From Aestuariivirga litoralis (lineage in GTDB: Bacteria > Pseudomonadota > Alphaproteobacteria > Rhizobiales > Aestuariivirgaceae), in NCBI RefSeq assembly GCF_003234965.1, contig NZ_QKVK01000004.1:124001-188000 (forward strand): 64,000 nt of DNA, given 5' to 3'. A program made the translations under genes and the position numbers. Positions 34,601 to 46,136 of this stretch are shown here, one piece after another; within the stretch, counting starts at the first letter, position 1; the number at the start of each line of letters is the position of its first letter. Under the pieces are notes generated by a model, which saw nothing but the letters and a program-made list of their open reading frames with translations, did not search any database and was not told the origin of the DNA.

Positions 34601-35668
34601 GCACCACTGGCCGTCAGCTTCAATCCCTCGGGCTCGACCGATGACGGCCAGATCACCAGCTACCATTGGGAGTTCGGCGACGACACCACCCGGAATGAGA
34701 CGACGGCGGCCATCGTGTCCAGGACCTTCACCGCGCCGGGCACCTATACGGTGCGGCTGACGGTCACCGACAATGCGGGCCTCTCTCATTCCACCAACCG
34801 GGATGTGACGGTCACGCCTGCTGTAGCACCCACGGCGTCCTTCACCGCCGACAGGACGGAGGGTGTTGCGCCGCTGAGCGTCACCTTCGATCCGGCGCCG
34901 TCTCACGACGACGTGCAGATCGTGAGCTACCGCTGGACCTTCGATGACGGATCGGTGCGCACCGAAACGACGCCCGTGAAGGTGACGAAGACCTTCACCA
35001 CAGCGGGCGCGCACGAAGTGGTCCTGCTGGTGACGGACGGCGCCTCGCTCTCGCACGAGGCGCGTCTCACGGTGAATGTCACCGCCAGGCCTGTGGCCTC
35101 CTTCACGGCGAGCAAGCTCAGCGGCGTCGCACCGCTGGACGTCACCTTCGACGCCTCCGCCACCACGGATGATGGTCAGATCACCAATTACCAGTGGGAC
35201 TTCGGCAACGGCTCGACGGACTCCGGCCCCGCACTCCAGTCAGCCGCGACGCGCTACACCGAGCCGGGCACCTATACGGTGCGGCTGACGGTGACCGACA
35301 ATGACGGCCTGACCTCCGAATCCACCGCCACCATCCTGGTCGAGCCCACGGTGCCGTCTGATGCTCCGAAGGTGGCCAGCCTCACGGTGAAACAGGCCTT
35401 GAACCGCTGGAAGCGGCCGATTGCTCGGGCCGAGGTGACCGTGGTGGATGAGGCCGGCAAGCCGCTTCGCAAGGCCATCGTTGCGGTCCAGTGGTCCGGC
35501 CCCTTCGCGCGGGGTGGCTGGGGCTCGACCCGCAGCAACGGCATTGCAAGCTTTGTGACGCCGCCGATGGTGGCCAGTGGTTGCTATCGCATCACTGTCA
35601 CAGCACTGAAGGTGGGCGAGACGACCTATGCGCCGTCACCGGAGGCCGCTGGAGAATTGTGCCGTTGA
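31616..35668 (+). CDS. Large secreted PKD-repeat protein with a degenerate metalloprotease-like N-terminal domain
   Basis: A 1350-residue exported protein. Order: signal peptide (1-31); protease-like domain (about 120-390, with IIQEVWQRVAEDYAPFDVDVTTE and later WAPIMGG, FSMGEYSDA); a pre-peptidase-C-terminal-like segment (about 400-520); eight PKD domains (about 535-1240); a C-terminal Ig-like domain of about 100 residues with a Cys pair. In related secreted metalloproteases the motif HExxHxxGLxH stands between VAExxS and DGTS; here the aligned stretch is R306AVGSSLGLAY316, so zinc ligands and the catalytic Glu are gone. It may bind a surface polymer or partner rather than cleave. GTG start with GGAGGAG upstream. 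Inserted between DUF1467 and proS. Confidence 0.8.
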   Translation: MSIIIRLAARVAMILGLLIMPAGAGLQAAAAKVFPTITVTTPGVSGNAAIAALGSNLPAVAAYYGWTADELRRKFQRDSGLRVGGTGRLFQSSPAGRLQPAAAAAARMAAGAQAFSMPWAGGTAPYPLDQTFALHSKADAPKTIYLNFAGKTLTAANNQQVQDLRLTSIVVPPFSIDAAPAFSDAERRIIQEVWQRVAEDYAPFDVDVTTEPPPPERITRTQADDPTTTVDENDPAFGIDVLFTPVSSVWNCGACGQTGDPIADKTYVLSYFDVGDRYKPSVVFHTGSSTGTQVLFAQDLADRASRAVGSSLGLAYRGTSTADLYEGHGNNAVNAWAPIMGGLSGRPLRQFSMGEYSDAIPTSSDPGDFEGLLGGDLGNALSLRADEAGNTTAAAEWLPVQRNAGPSTGSFDGVITSAEDSDVFFVKAGLGTFTATATPAAVGANADLVLTLKNSTGGIVPTNNAQIPNPNNPAGRLDAAITVANLAAGKYFLEVKGGGEGLPNVTAANAATGYSNYGSVGAYTLTASFVAPASTTPPSAQFTPLLPSGKGPLTVNFNASASAAATGSQIVRYTWDFGDTTTLESKTATVTHTYPEAPSSPQTYPVTLTVTDDTGLTRTATTTVTVEATNPGGPTANFTMSSSPATGRAPLQVTFDGSPSLPGGSPITSWAWQIGEPAIATLSGRNPPPYTFTKSGTFPVKLTVTNATLSAHTIQNVVVVNTAPTPSFDATPVAAGPVIAPAVFSLNASASSDADGSITTYEWSVDEPPGVANIAIPNKTTGDAFNQTFEKPGTYTIRLRVTDNLNLSEETIRQITVLAKPKPSFTPSASSGPAPLAVSFNPSGSTDDGQITSYRWEFGDGTSQNETTAAIVPKTFTVPGTYTVKLTVTPNTPPTASFTPSPSSGPAPLAVSFNPSGSTDDGQITSYHWEFGVDDAQNETTAAIVSRTFTEPGTYTVKLTVTDNAGLSQSTTRDVTVTPNTPPTASFTPSPSSGPAPLAVSFNPSGSTDDGQITSYHWEFGDDTTRNETTAAIVSRTFTAPGTYTVRLTVTDNAGLSHSTNRDVTVTPAVAPTASFTADRTEGVAPLSVTFDPAPSHDDVQIVSYRWTFDDGSVRTETTPVKVTKTFTTAGAHEVVLLVTDGASLSHEARLTVNVTARPVASFTASKLSGVAPLDVTFDASATTDDGQITNYQWDFGNGSTDSGPALQSAATRYTEPGTYTVRLTVTDNDGLTSESTATILVEPTVPSDAPKVASLTVKQALNRWKRPIARAEVTVVDEAGKPLRKAIVAVQWSGPFARGGWGSTRSNGIASFVTPPMVASGCYRITVTALKVGETTYAPSPEAAGELCR
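34082..34834 (+). repeat. Near-identical tandem PKD units inside the PKD protein gene
   Basis: Three units start at about 34082, 34301 and 34568. The last two are 267 bases (89 codons) apart and nearly identical at DNA level, e.g. the SGPAPLAVSFNPSGSTDDG stretch. The first spacing is only 219 bases: it lacks the 48-base block coding for the last strand, flanked by ACGGTCAC short repeats, consistent with slippage deletion. Confidence 0.8.
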
Positions 35669-35715
35669 CCGAAAGCTGCGGCGCAGCGGTCCGGCCGCGC
35701 CGATGATGCAAGGGC

Positions 35716-35870
35716 AAGAGAAAAGGGCGAAGCCGAGGCTTCGCCCTTGTTCTCAATCGGGGTCCCTTTTCTGCCAGTGACCGAACCGGCGGGGCAGCTG
35801 CCATGTGGCGCGCCCGGAACCTACCTCCCCAGACCTGGGTCACCGTTGGAGTGCACACCGTGGTCTTCTT
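35716..35870 (-). ncRNA. Candidate small non-coding RNA; 6S-like identity possible
   Basis: This lies in the 430-base gap between the PKD gene and proS, which holds no other supported gene. On the minus strand, AT-rich sequence (35870-35905) leads into a GC-rich structured stretch of about 120 bases. Within it, GTGACC pairs with GGTCAC, and palindromes GGCGCGCC and GGCAGCTGCC are seen. It ends in a perfect GC-rich stem followed by TTTTCTCTT. A transcript of about 150 bases with a central hairpin and intrinsic terminator fits a 6S-type RNA in length, but the identity is recalled, not demonstrated. It may instead be another alphaproteobacterial sRNA. Confidence 0.42.
35723..35748 (-). terminator. 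Intrinsic terminator, minus strand
   Basis: AAGGGCGAAGCC and GGCTTCGCCCTT form a perfect 12-bp stem with a 2-base loop (or shorter with a longer loop). On the minus strand it is followed by TTCTCTT; on the plus strand, weaker T content follows the PKD gene's stop 55 bases upstream. Confidence 0.65.
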
Positions 35871-36039
35871 TTCTTATTGTTAGAAAAGCTATCACAAGAC
35901 CAAAGCTTGTCACGTTAAAAATGTCACATGCTTGCCACAATTCGCCACGCGTAACGGTCGCGGTTGCAATTGATACTGGGGGTTGAGCATTCTACGCACG
36001 GGCAACCGGTGCTTATCCCCCGAATTGGATGCCCTTGTC

Positions 36040-36067
36040 TTGAGTTCCGGGGCGTTTCCCGTAAAAG
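36040..36067 (+). promoter_or_regulatory. Predicted promoter of proS
   Basis: TTGAGT at 36040-36045, 16 bases, TAAAAG at 36062-36067, ending 30 bases before the proS ATG. Confidence 0.4.
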
Positions 36068-36097
36068 AGCCGCAAACTCCTCCGAAGCAGGATTCCC

Positions 36098-37423
36098 ATG
36101 CGCCTTTCCCAGTATTTCATGCCCATTCTGCGCGACGATCCCAAGGAAGCGGAAATCGTCTCCCACAAGCTCATGTTGCGCTGCGGCATGATCCGCCAGG
36201 AGGCGGCGGGCAGCTATTCCTGGCTGCCGCTCGGCTACCGCGTGCTGCGGAAGATCGAGCAGATCGTGCGCGAGGAGCAGAACCGGGCCGGGGCCCTCGA
36301 AGTGCTGATGCCGACGATCCAGCCGGCCGATCTCTGGCGCAAGTCGGGCCGCTATGACGCCTATGGCAAGGAAATGCTGCGCATCAAGGACCGGCACGAC
36401 CGCGACATGCTCTACGGCCCCACCAACGAGGAGATGATCACCGACATCTTCGCCCAGGGTGTCCAGTCCTACAAGGACCTGCCGCGCAACCTCTATCACA
36501 TTCAGTGGAAGTTCCGCGACGAGGTGCGCCCGCGCTTCGGCGTGATGCGCGGTCGCGAGTTCCTGATGAAGGATGCCTATTCCTTCGACCTCACCCGCGA
36601 GGCCGGCCAGCACTCCTACAACAAGATGTTCGTGTCCTACCTCAAGACCTTCGCCCGCATGGGGCTGAAGGCCGTGCCGATGCGCGCCGAGACCGGCCCC
36701 ATCGGCGGCAAGGACAGCCATGAGTTCCTGATTCTCGCCGACACCGGCGAATCGGAAGTCTTCCTCGACCGCGCCTTCCACGACATGGACTGGTCCACCT
36801 TCGAGATCGACTACGACAACGTCGAGGCCGTCGCCAAGGTGGTGGACGAGTTCACCTCGAAATACGCCGCCACCTCCGAGATGCATGACCAGGCGGACTA
36901 CGAGACGCGCGTGCCCGCCGACCGCCGCGTCACCGGCCGCGGCATCGAGGTCGGCCACATCTTCTTCTTCGGCACCAAGTATTCCGAGCCGCTGGGTGCG
37001 GTGGTGCAGGGTCCCGATGGCAAGATGGTTCCCGTGCAGTCGGGCTCCTACGGCATCGGCGTTTCGCGCCTCGTCGGCGGCATCATCGAGGCGAGCCATG
37101 ACGCGGCCGGCATCATCTGGCCGGAACCCGTCGCGCCCTTCAGGGTCGGCCTCATCAACCTCAAGGTCGGCGATGCCGAGACGGATGCCGCCTGCGAGAA
37201 ACTCTACGCGGCTCTCGAGGCCAAGGGCGTCGACGTGCTCTATGACGACCGCGACGAGCGTGCGGGCGCCAAATTCGGCACCATGGACCTGATCGGCCTG
37301 CCCTGGCAGGTGATCATCGGCCCCCGCGGGTTGAAGGACGGCATCGCCGAGGTGAAGAACCGCCGCACCGGCGAGCGCGAGAACGTCGCGCTCGACCAGC
37401 TGCTGGCCCGCTTCGCGAAGTAA
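36098..37423 (+). CDS. proS: Prolyl-tRNA synthetase, short alphaproteobacterial type
   Basis: A 441-residue class II synthetase. Motif 2 region [21 protein letters not shown] and motif 3 [16 protein letters not shown] are present; the C-terminal anticodon-binding domain starts near 340. The roughly 180-residue editing insertion of bacterial-type enzymes is missing, which defines the short form typical of this class. It precedes lolC with stop and start sharing one base (TAATG). Confidence 0.95.
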   Translation: MRLSQYFMPILRDDPKEAEIVSHKLMLRCGMIRQEAAGSYSWLPLGYRVLRKIEQIVREEQNRAGALEVLMPTIQPADLWRKSGRYDAYGKEMLRIKDRHDRDMLYGPTNEEMITDIFAQGVQSYKDLPRNLYHIQWKFRDEVRPRFGVMRGREFLMKDAYSFDLTREAGQHSYNKMFVSYLKTFARMGLKAVPMRAETGPIGGKDSHEFLILADTGESEVFLDRAFHDMDWSTFEIDYDNVEAVAKVVDEFTSKYAATSEMHDQADYETRVPADRRVTGRGIEVGHIFFFGTKYSEPLGAVVQGPDGKMVPVQSGSYGIGVSRLVGGIIEASHDAAGIIWPEPVAPFRVGLINLKVGDAETDAACEKLYAALEAKGVDVLYDDRDERAGAKFGTMDLIGLPWQVIIGPRGLKDGIAEVKNRRTGERENVALDQLLARFAK

Positions 37424-38733
37424 TGGAGAAGGGCCTTCCCGATACCAAGCCCTTCGCGCCCTTCGAGTGGATGCTCGCCGGGCGTTACCTGAGGGCGCGC
37501 CGGAGGGAAGGCTTCATCTCCGTCATCTCGCTGTTCTCCTTCCTCGGCATCCTGCTGGGCGTGGCAACCCTCATCGTCGTGATGGCGGTGCTGAACGGCT
37601 TCCGCGGCGAATTGCTCGACAAGATCCTCGGCTTCCAGGGCCATGTCAGCGTCTATCATGCGGATGTTTCGCCCATCCAGGATTACCAGGATCTGGCCGC
37701 GAGGCTCGCCAAGGTGCCGGGCGTCACCCGGGCCGTGCCGCTGGTCGAGGGCCAGGCCATGGCCTCGAGCCTCCACAACAACACCGGCGCCCTGGTGCGC
37801 GGCATCTCCGAGGCGGACATCCAGAAGCTGCCGAGCCTCAACAACAAGGACCTGCGCACCGCCTTCAACAAGGACCTGTTGCCGGACGAGACCCCGTCCT
37901 TCAAGGGCTTCGATGCCTCGGGCGGTGTCGCCATCGGCGAGCGCATGGCCTGGCGCCACCAGCTGGGGCTGGGATCGCGCATCACCATCATCTCGCCCGA
38001 CGGGCCGGACACCGTGATCGGCAATGCCCCGCGCATCCGCGACTATCCGGTGGTGGCAATCTTCAAGGTCGGCATGTCGGACTATGACGAGAACGTCATC
38101 TACATGCCGCTCCCCGAGGCACAGGATTATTTCGTCACCGACGACGGCGTGAACCAGATCGAGGTGATGGTGGATGACCCCGACAGCGTCGAGCAATACA
38201 CCATGCCGCTGATGGATGCGGCGGGTGACGGCATGGCGCTCTCCACCTGGAAGGACCGCAACTCCACCTTCTTCAATGCCCTGGCGGTGGAGAGGAACGT
38301 GATGTTCCTCGTCCTCACCATGATCATCCTGGTGGCGGCCCTCAACATCATCTCGGGCCTCATCATGCTGGTGAAGGACAAGGGCAGGGACATCGCGATC
38401 CTGCGCACCATGGGCGCGACGCGCGGCACCATCCAGCGCGTCTTCTTCCTGACGGGCGCCGCCATCGGCACGGCCGGCACGCTCGGCGGCTTCGTCGTCG
38501 GGCTCCTCATCTGCCTCAACACCGAGCGCATCCGGCAGTTCATCTCCTGGGTCTCGGGTGTCGATCCCTTCAATCCGGAACTCTATTATCTCGCCCAGCT
38601 TCCCGCCCGCATGGACAGCTACCAGACGGTGCTGATCGTGCTCATGTCGCTGGCGCTGTCCTTCGCGGCAACGCTCTATCCGTCGTGGCGCGCCGCCAAG
38701 CTCGACCCGGTCGAGGCGCTGCGCTACGAATGA
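37423..38733 (+). CDS. lolC: Lipoprotein-releasing ABC transporter permease (LolC/E family)
   Basis: A 436-residue permease with the LolE-type architecture: first helix near 30-55, a large periplasmic domain (about 55-275), then three C-terminal helices (about 280-420). Conserved [21 protein letters not shown] and the C-terminal [17 protein letters not shown] are typical. Only one permease gene is present, as often seen in alphaproteobacteria, so it may form a homodimer with LolD2. It overlaps proS and lolD at its ends. Confidence 0.92.
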   Translation: MEKGLPDTKPFAPFEWMLAGRYLRARRREGFISVISLFSFLGILLGVATLIVVMAVLNGFRGELLDKILGFQGHVSVYHADVSPIQDYQDLAARLAKVPGVTRAVPLVEGQAMASSLHNNTGALVRGISEADIQKLPSLNNKDLRTAFNKDLLPDETPSFKGFDASGGVAIGERMAWRHQLGLGSRITIISPDGPDTVIGNAPRIRDYPVVAIFKVGMSDYDENVIYMPLPEAQDYFVTDDGVNQIEVMVDDPDSVEQYTMPLMDAAGDGMALSTWKDRNSTFFNALAVERNVMFLVLTMIILVAALNIISGLIMLVKDKGRDIAILRTMGATRGTIQRVFFLTGAAIGTAGTLGGFVVGLLICLNTERIRQFISWVSGVDPFNPELYYLAQLPARMDSYQTVLIVLMSLALSFAATLYPSWRAAKLDPVEALRYE

Positions 38734-39413
38734 GCCCGATCACGCCAGCCCTCGAACTGAAGAACGTCGCCCGCTCCTATGCCGAGGGCAAGGGGCGGCT
38801 GGACGTGTTCAAGGACCTGAACCTCACCGTCAGGGCAGGGGAGATCGTGGCGCTCGTCGGCCAGTCTGGTTCCGGCAAGTCCTCGCTCCTCCACATCGCG
38901 GGGCTCCTCGAAGCGCCGACGGCGGGCGAGGTCTTCATCGCCGGCCAGAACTGCTCGGCGCTCGACGACAAGGCAAGGACGCGCATCCGCCGCATCGGCA
39001 TCGGTTTCGTCTACCAGTTCCATCACCTGCTGCCGGAATTCTCGGCGATCGAGAACGTGATGATGCCGCAGCTCATCGGCGGCACCGCCAGGCCCGCCGC
39101 GAAGGACAGGGCGCGGGAACTCCTCACCCGCCTCGGCCTCGAACCGCGCCTCGAACACCGTCCGGCGGAGCTCTCCGGCGGCGAGCAGCAGCGCGTCGCC
39201 ATTGCCCGGGCGCTCGCCAACCGCCCGCTCCTCCTGCTGGCCGACGAGCCGACCGGCAACCTCGACCCCGAAACCGCCGCCCGCGTCCACGACGAGCTCC
39301 TCCGCCTGATCCAGGACGAGGGGCTGGGGGCGCTGGTCGCCACTCACAACCTCGACCTAGCCCAGGGCATGAGCCGGATCGCGCGGCTGGAGCGGGGGAT
39401 GATCGTTTCCTGA
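38730..39413 (+). CDS. lolD: Lipoprotein-releasing ABC transporter ATPase LolD
   Basis: A 227-residue ATPase. Walker [14 protein letters not shown]-loop [11 protein letters not shown], signature [15 protein letters not shown], Walker [16 protein letters not shown] and H-loop ATHN are complete. The start is the ATG that overlaps the lolC stop (ATGA). It powers release of outer-membrane lipoproteins from the inner membrane. Confidence 0.93.
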   Translation: MSPITPALELKNVARSYAEGKGRLDVFKDLNLTVRAGEIVALVGQSGSGKSSLLHIAGLLEAPTAGEVFIAGQNCSALDDKARTRIRRIGIGFVYQFHHLLPEFSAIENVMMPQLIGGTARPAAKDRARELLTRLGLEPRLEHRPAELSGGEQQRVAIARALANRPLLLLADEPTGNLDPETAARVHDELLRLIQDEGLGALVATHNLDLAQGMSRIARLERGMIVS

Positions 39414-39505
39414 GGCCGCTTAGCGGGTTTGCACGGATGGCAGGTAGGGGACTAGCTACAAAAATACCTGCCAAAATCAATCGTTACGAACTCCACCATA
39501 CACCC

Positions 39506-39579
39506 GTCATCCCGGCGAAAGCCGGGACCCAGCTTCCTTCCGACCGCCAAAGCGGGGCCCCGGCTTTCGCCGGGGTGAC
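39506..39579. repeat. Palindromic intergenic repeat, family 1
   Basis: Left arm GTCATCCCGGCGAAAGCCGG at 39506-39525, right arm CCGGCTTTCGCCGGGGTGAC at 39560-39579 (one mismatch). Same unit as 24091-24169 apart from one arm base. Located between lolD and dnaE. Confidence 0.7.
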
Positions 39580-39649
39580 GGCACTTTGGATGTGCATCGC
39601 GCCCTCGGCAGGCGTGCATCTCACCCCCCACAGGCGCTAAAGTCCCCCC

Positions 39650-43084
<3,435 letters not shown>

Positions 43085-43107
43085 GGGGCCTGGCTCCCCC
43101 TCACGCC

Positions 43108-43134
43108 GTCATCCCGGCGAAGCCCGGGGTCCAG
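43108..43134. repeat. Half of a family 1 palindromic repeat
   Basis: GTCATCCCGGCGAAGCCCGG and following GGTCCAG, just after dnaE. A remnant GTCATCCCGGC lies at 43988-43998. No second arm was seen here. Confidence 0.5.
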
Positions 43135-43147
43135 CGTCTTCAGCAGC

Positions 43148-43897
43148 CTAGGCCGCGGGAGCAGAATTTGCTGCCCGCGAAGCAACTGTGCGCTGACTCC
43201 TTGCCAAATCGTCCATATTCCTGAGCCAGAGGCAAATAGCGAAGAAACCCAAGATGACGTAGAAGGGAACAAGCGCCAGCCTGACTGCGTCCCAACCCGA
43301 ACAGGAACAGTGCCAAAGGTCCCAAACGCTCTGCAAAAAAACTGGAACCGCCAATACGCCAATCAGCACGCAGGCTTTTCTGTACCAGGCGGGTTCGGGA
43401 TGTCTTCGACCCCGCAGGAATCGATCCTTCGGAAGTTCGCCCCTGACAATCAACAGCCAGGCGATCCATACCAGGAAAGAATTGTCATCCGGCGGCTTTA
43501 CGGTGACACCCGTTCCGCTCATGAAAAGGAAAAGCGCGGTCAGGAGATATCCAACACGGATCGACCCGTCACCGTGGGTGAATGACCACATGGCCGCCCT
43601 GAATAAACCGTTCGGCAATCCCATCATCGCCATTCTATGCCGCGCCCGAGCAACGACCTTGACGATTTCCCAAAGAACCGACGCCACGAGGGCCAGAACC
43701 ATAACGGCCAGTAGGTTTGTCCAAACGAAGCTGAACTGATCGAAATGGCTGATCAGCAGCCAGAGCACCGGCACAACGAGCGAGAGGCCGGCAATACAGA
43801 GCGCCATCCGCAGCACCCATCGCCGGACCGCATCCTGCTCGTCATTGACCGCTCGCCAGACCTCCTGGCCTTTCCTGTCAAACCGGCCAGCATCCAT
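43148..43897 (-). CDS. Hypothetical membrane protein
   Basis: A 249-residue protein with about five hydrophobic segments: about 31-55, 64-90, 120-140, 148-165 and 190-235 (WVLRMALCIAGLSLVVPVLW, then LLAVMVLALVASVLW, and later ones). No family recognised. ATG 43897 is preferred, with a GGAAAGG upstream; a longer frame would add unlikely sequence. It points against the surrounding genes, sitting between dnaE and scpA, and is bounded by partial palindromic-repeat sequences at 43108 and 43988. Confidence 0.6.
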   Translation of the reverse strand: MDAGRFDRKGQEVWRAVNDEQDAVRRWVLRMALCIAGLSLVVPVLWLLISHFDQFSFVWTNLLAVMVLALVASVLWEIVKVVARARHRMAMMGLPNGLFRAAMWSFTHGDGSIRVGYLLTALFLFMSGTGVTVKPPDDNSFLVWIAWLLIVRGELPKDRFLRGRRHPEPAWYRKACVLIGVLAVPVFLQSVWDLWHCSCSGWDAVRLALVPFYVILGFFAICLWLRNMDDLARSQRTVASRAANSAPAA

Positions 43898-44323
43898 CGC
43901 CTTTCCGCCTTGCAACAACAATGGTAAGACAAATAGGCGTGAAACACAATCATAAGTCGTGGCATGAAGCCGCCGCTTCCATAAGCCGTCATCCCGGCCG
44001 CTTGAGATGCGACAGGTGCCCCGGCACGGCCATGGCGGAGCACACGCGGCGATAGACGCGTTCGGTGCAGCCCCGATGGTCACCTTGTCGAGCAGGTGCC
44101 ACAGTGTGGCGAGGAGCTCCGCCACATCCGCGCCTCCGAGGACGTCGTTCGACATCCTGCCGCCCAAAGTGACATCGTGGACGTGCAGGACCATTAACCC
44201 GCCGCCCCGGGCCGCCCGTTTCCGGTATCCCACTGGTGAATCTGGGGATAAGTTGTGTCCCGGGGGCGAATCACCCACCATCCCTTGGTATCAGGGTGGT
44301 GACGAGACGAGGATGATTCCGGC
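43898..44323. other. Intergenic region, 426 bases
   Basis: No supported gene. A minus-strand open frame continues upstream of the membrane protein but resembles no family. Includes the 14-base sequence GTGGACGTGCAGGA (44177-44190) also found at the 3' end of dnaE (43064-43077). It also holds the leader of scpA. Confidence 0.5.
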
Positions 44324-45163
44324 GTGACCAGTCAGGACGAGACCCAGCAGGACCCCGTGGCCGCCCCCGAGGGCTGGCCGGACGGGGCCGCGCCCCTTCG
44401 CAGCGAGCCGGTGGCGGAGGCCTCGGACGGCACGCTGATCGTCGACGTAGGCGGTTTCGAAGGCCCGCTCGACCTCTTGCTCGAGCTGGCGCGGCAGCAC
44501 AAGGTCGACCTCAAGCACATCTCCATCCTGAAGCTGGCCGAACAATACCTCGACTTCATCGAGAAGGCGCGCCGCCTGCAGCTGGAGATCGCGGCGGATT
44601 ACCTGGTGATGGCGGCGTGGCTGGCCTACCTCAAGTCGCGCCTGCTGATCCCCGCTCCTCCCGGCTCGGAGGAGCAGGAGCCCGCCGACCTTGCAGCCCG
44701 GCTCGCCTTCCGACTGCAGCGGCTTCAGGCCATGCGCACGGCCTCGGAGAACCTGATGAAGCGCAGCGTGCTGGGCCGCGACGTGTTCGCGCGCGGCGCG
44801 CCGGAGCCCATCGTGGTCGACACCAAGCGGCAATATGCCGACAACCTCATCGACCTGCTCAAGGCCTATGCCGACCGGCGCAAGCGCAAGATGGCGCACC
44901 AGATCTATGTGCCCAAGCGCCACCCCACCTGGTCGATCAAGGAGGCCCGCAACGCGCTCGAACGCATGGTGGGCGTGATGGACGACTGGGGCACCTTCGA
45001 CATCTGGCTGGCGCAATACATGGCCGAGCCCGGCATGCGCCGCTCGGTGACGGCCTCGAGTTTCACCGCAAGCCTGGAGCTTGCGCGCGAAGGCCTGCTG
45101 GAACTGAGGCAGGAGGGGCCCTTCCGCCCCATCTATCTCAGGCGGCGGGCGAGTGCGGCCTGA
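44324..45163 (+). CDS. scpA: Segregation and condensation protein A
   Basis: A 279-residue kleisin-type protein. FEGPLDLLLELARQHKVDL (about 45-63) is the conserved N-terminal SMC-binding segment, and the C-terminal winged-helix region follows (TASSFTASLELAREGLLELRQEG). It bridges SMC heads in condensin with ScpB. The start is GTG at 44324. In related genomes nagZ often precedes scpA; no such gene is here. Confidence 0.93.
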   Translation: MTSQDETQQDPVAAPEGWPDGAAPLRSEPVAEASDGTLIVDVGGFEGPLDLLLELARQHKVDLKHISILKLAEQYLDFIEKARRLQLEIAADYLVMAAWLAYLKSRLLIPAPPGSEEQEPADLAARLAFRLQRLQAMRTASENLMKRSVLGRDVFARGAPEPIVVDTKRQYADNLIDLLKAYADRRKRKMAHQIYVPKRHPTWSIKEARNALERMVGVMDDWGTFDIWLAQYMAEPGMRRSVTASSFTASLELAREGLLELRQEGPFRPIYLRRRASAA

Positions 45164-45196
45164 GGGCCGCGTCAGTGAAGTGACGGAGTAGATGAC

Positions 45197-46105
45197 ATGA
45201 CCATGCAAAGCCAGGCCGCAGCGATCGAAGCCGCCGTCGAGGACGACGAGGCGATCGCCCATGACGAGCCGGTCGACGCCAGCGCCGCGCCGGATGAGCC
45301 GGGCGAGGAGGAGGTCGTGGCCATCGTCACCGAAGAGGTGACGGAGATCGAAGTGGTCATCGAAGACGCCGTGGAGGAGGAGCCCGTGGGCGAGGCGGGT
45401 GACCAGCCCTCGGCCACCGTGATGCGCCACCCGCGGGCCGACCGCAACCAGCACCTGCGCATCGTCGAGGCCATCCTGTTCGCCACTGCCGAGCCGGTCG
45501 ATGTGGCCCACCTCAAGGGCTACCTGCCGGAGGGCACCGACGTGGCGGGCCTGCTCGCCGATCTTCAGGCGAATTACGCCAATCGCGGCGTGAACCTCGT
45601 CGAGGTGGCCGGCAAGTGGCTGTTCCGCACCTCGGATGATCTCTCCTACCTGCTGCGCCGCGAGAAGGTGGAGGAGCGCAAGCTCTCCAAGGCCGCGATG
45701 GAGACGCTCGCCATCATCGCCTATCACCAGCCCGTCACGCGTGCCGAGATCGAGGACATCCGCGGCGTCGCCATCTCCAAGGGCACGCTCGACCAGCTGC
45801 TCGAGATCGGCTGGGTGAGGATGCGTGGCCGCCGCAAGACGCCGGGCCGGCCGGTGACCTATGGCACCACCGATCATTTCCTCAGCCACTTCGGCCTCAA
45901 CGAGGTCTCTGACCTTCCGGGCCTGCAGGAGCTGAAGGGGGCAGGGCTTCTCGACGCCAACCTGCCGCCCGGCTTCGACATCCCGATGCCGCGCAGCAGC
46001 GACGACCTGCTGCCCGACGAGGAGCCGCTGGACGGAACCGAGACGGACCAGCTGCCACTCGAGATGCACCTGCCGGAAGTGCCGGAGGAACCGGGGACGG
46101 AGTAA
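45197..46105 (+). CDS. scpB: Segregation and condensation protein B
   Basis: A 302-residue ScpB: an acidic, low-complexity N-terminus (about 1-80), two winged-helix domains (about 85-240, with AILFATAEPVD, SKAAMETLAIIAYHQPVTRAEIE, and RGRRKTPGRPVTYGTT), and an acidic C-terminal tail. The core of ScpB is intact; the long acidic extensions are typical of alphaproteobacteria. Functions with ScpA and SMC in chromosome organisation. Confidence 0.92.
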   Translation: MTMQSQAAAIEAAVEDDEAIAHDEPVDASAAPDEPGEEEVVAIVTEEVTEIEVVIEDAVEEEPVGEAGDQPSATVMRHPRADRNQHLRIVEAILFATAEPVDVAHLKGYLPEGTDVAGLLADLQANYANRGVNLVEVAGKWLFRTSDDLSYLLRREKVEERKLSKAAMETLAIIAYHQPVTRAEIEDIRGVAISKGTLDQLLEIGWVRMRGRRKTPGRPVTYGTTDHFLSHFGLNEVSDLPGLQELKGAGLLDANLPPGFDIPMPRSSDDLLPDEEPLDGTETDQLPLEMHLPEVPEEPGTE

Positions 46106-46136
46106 GCGCCCCCGGCCTTCGGGAACCCGCCCCGGC

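Noticed and set aside
35669-36097. SRP RNA (4.5S) in the gap before proS
   Set aside because: The conserved GGAAG-x-AGCAGCC tetraloop region is not present on either strand.
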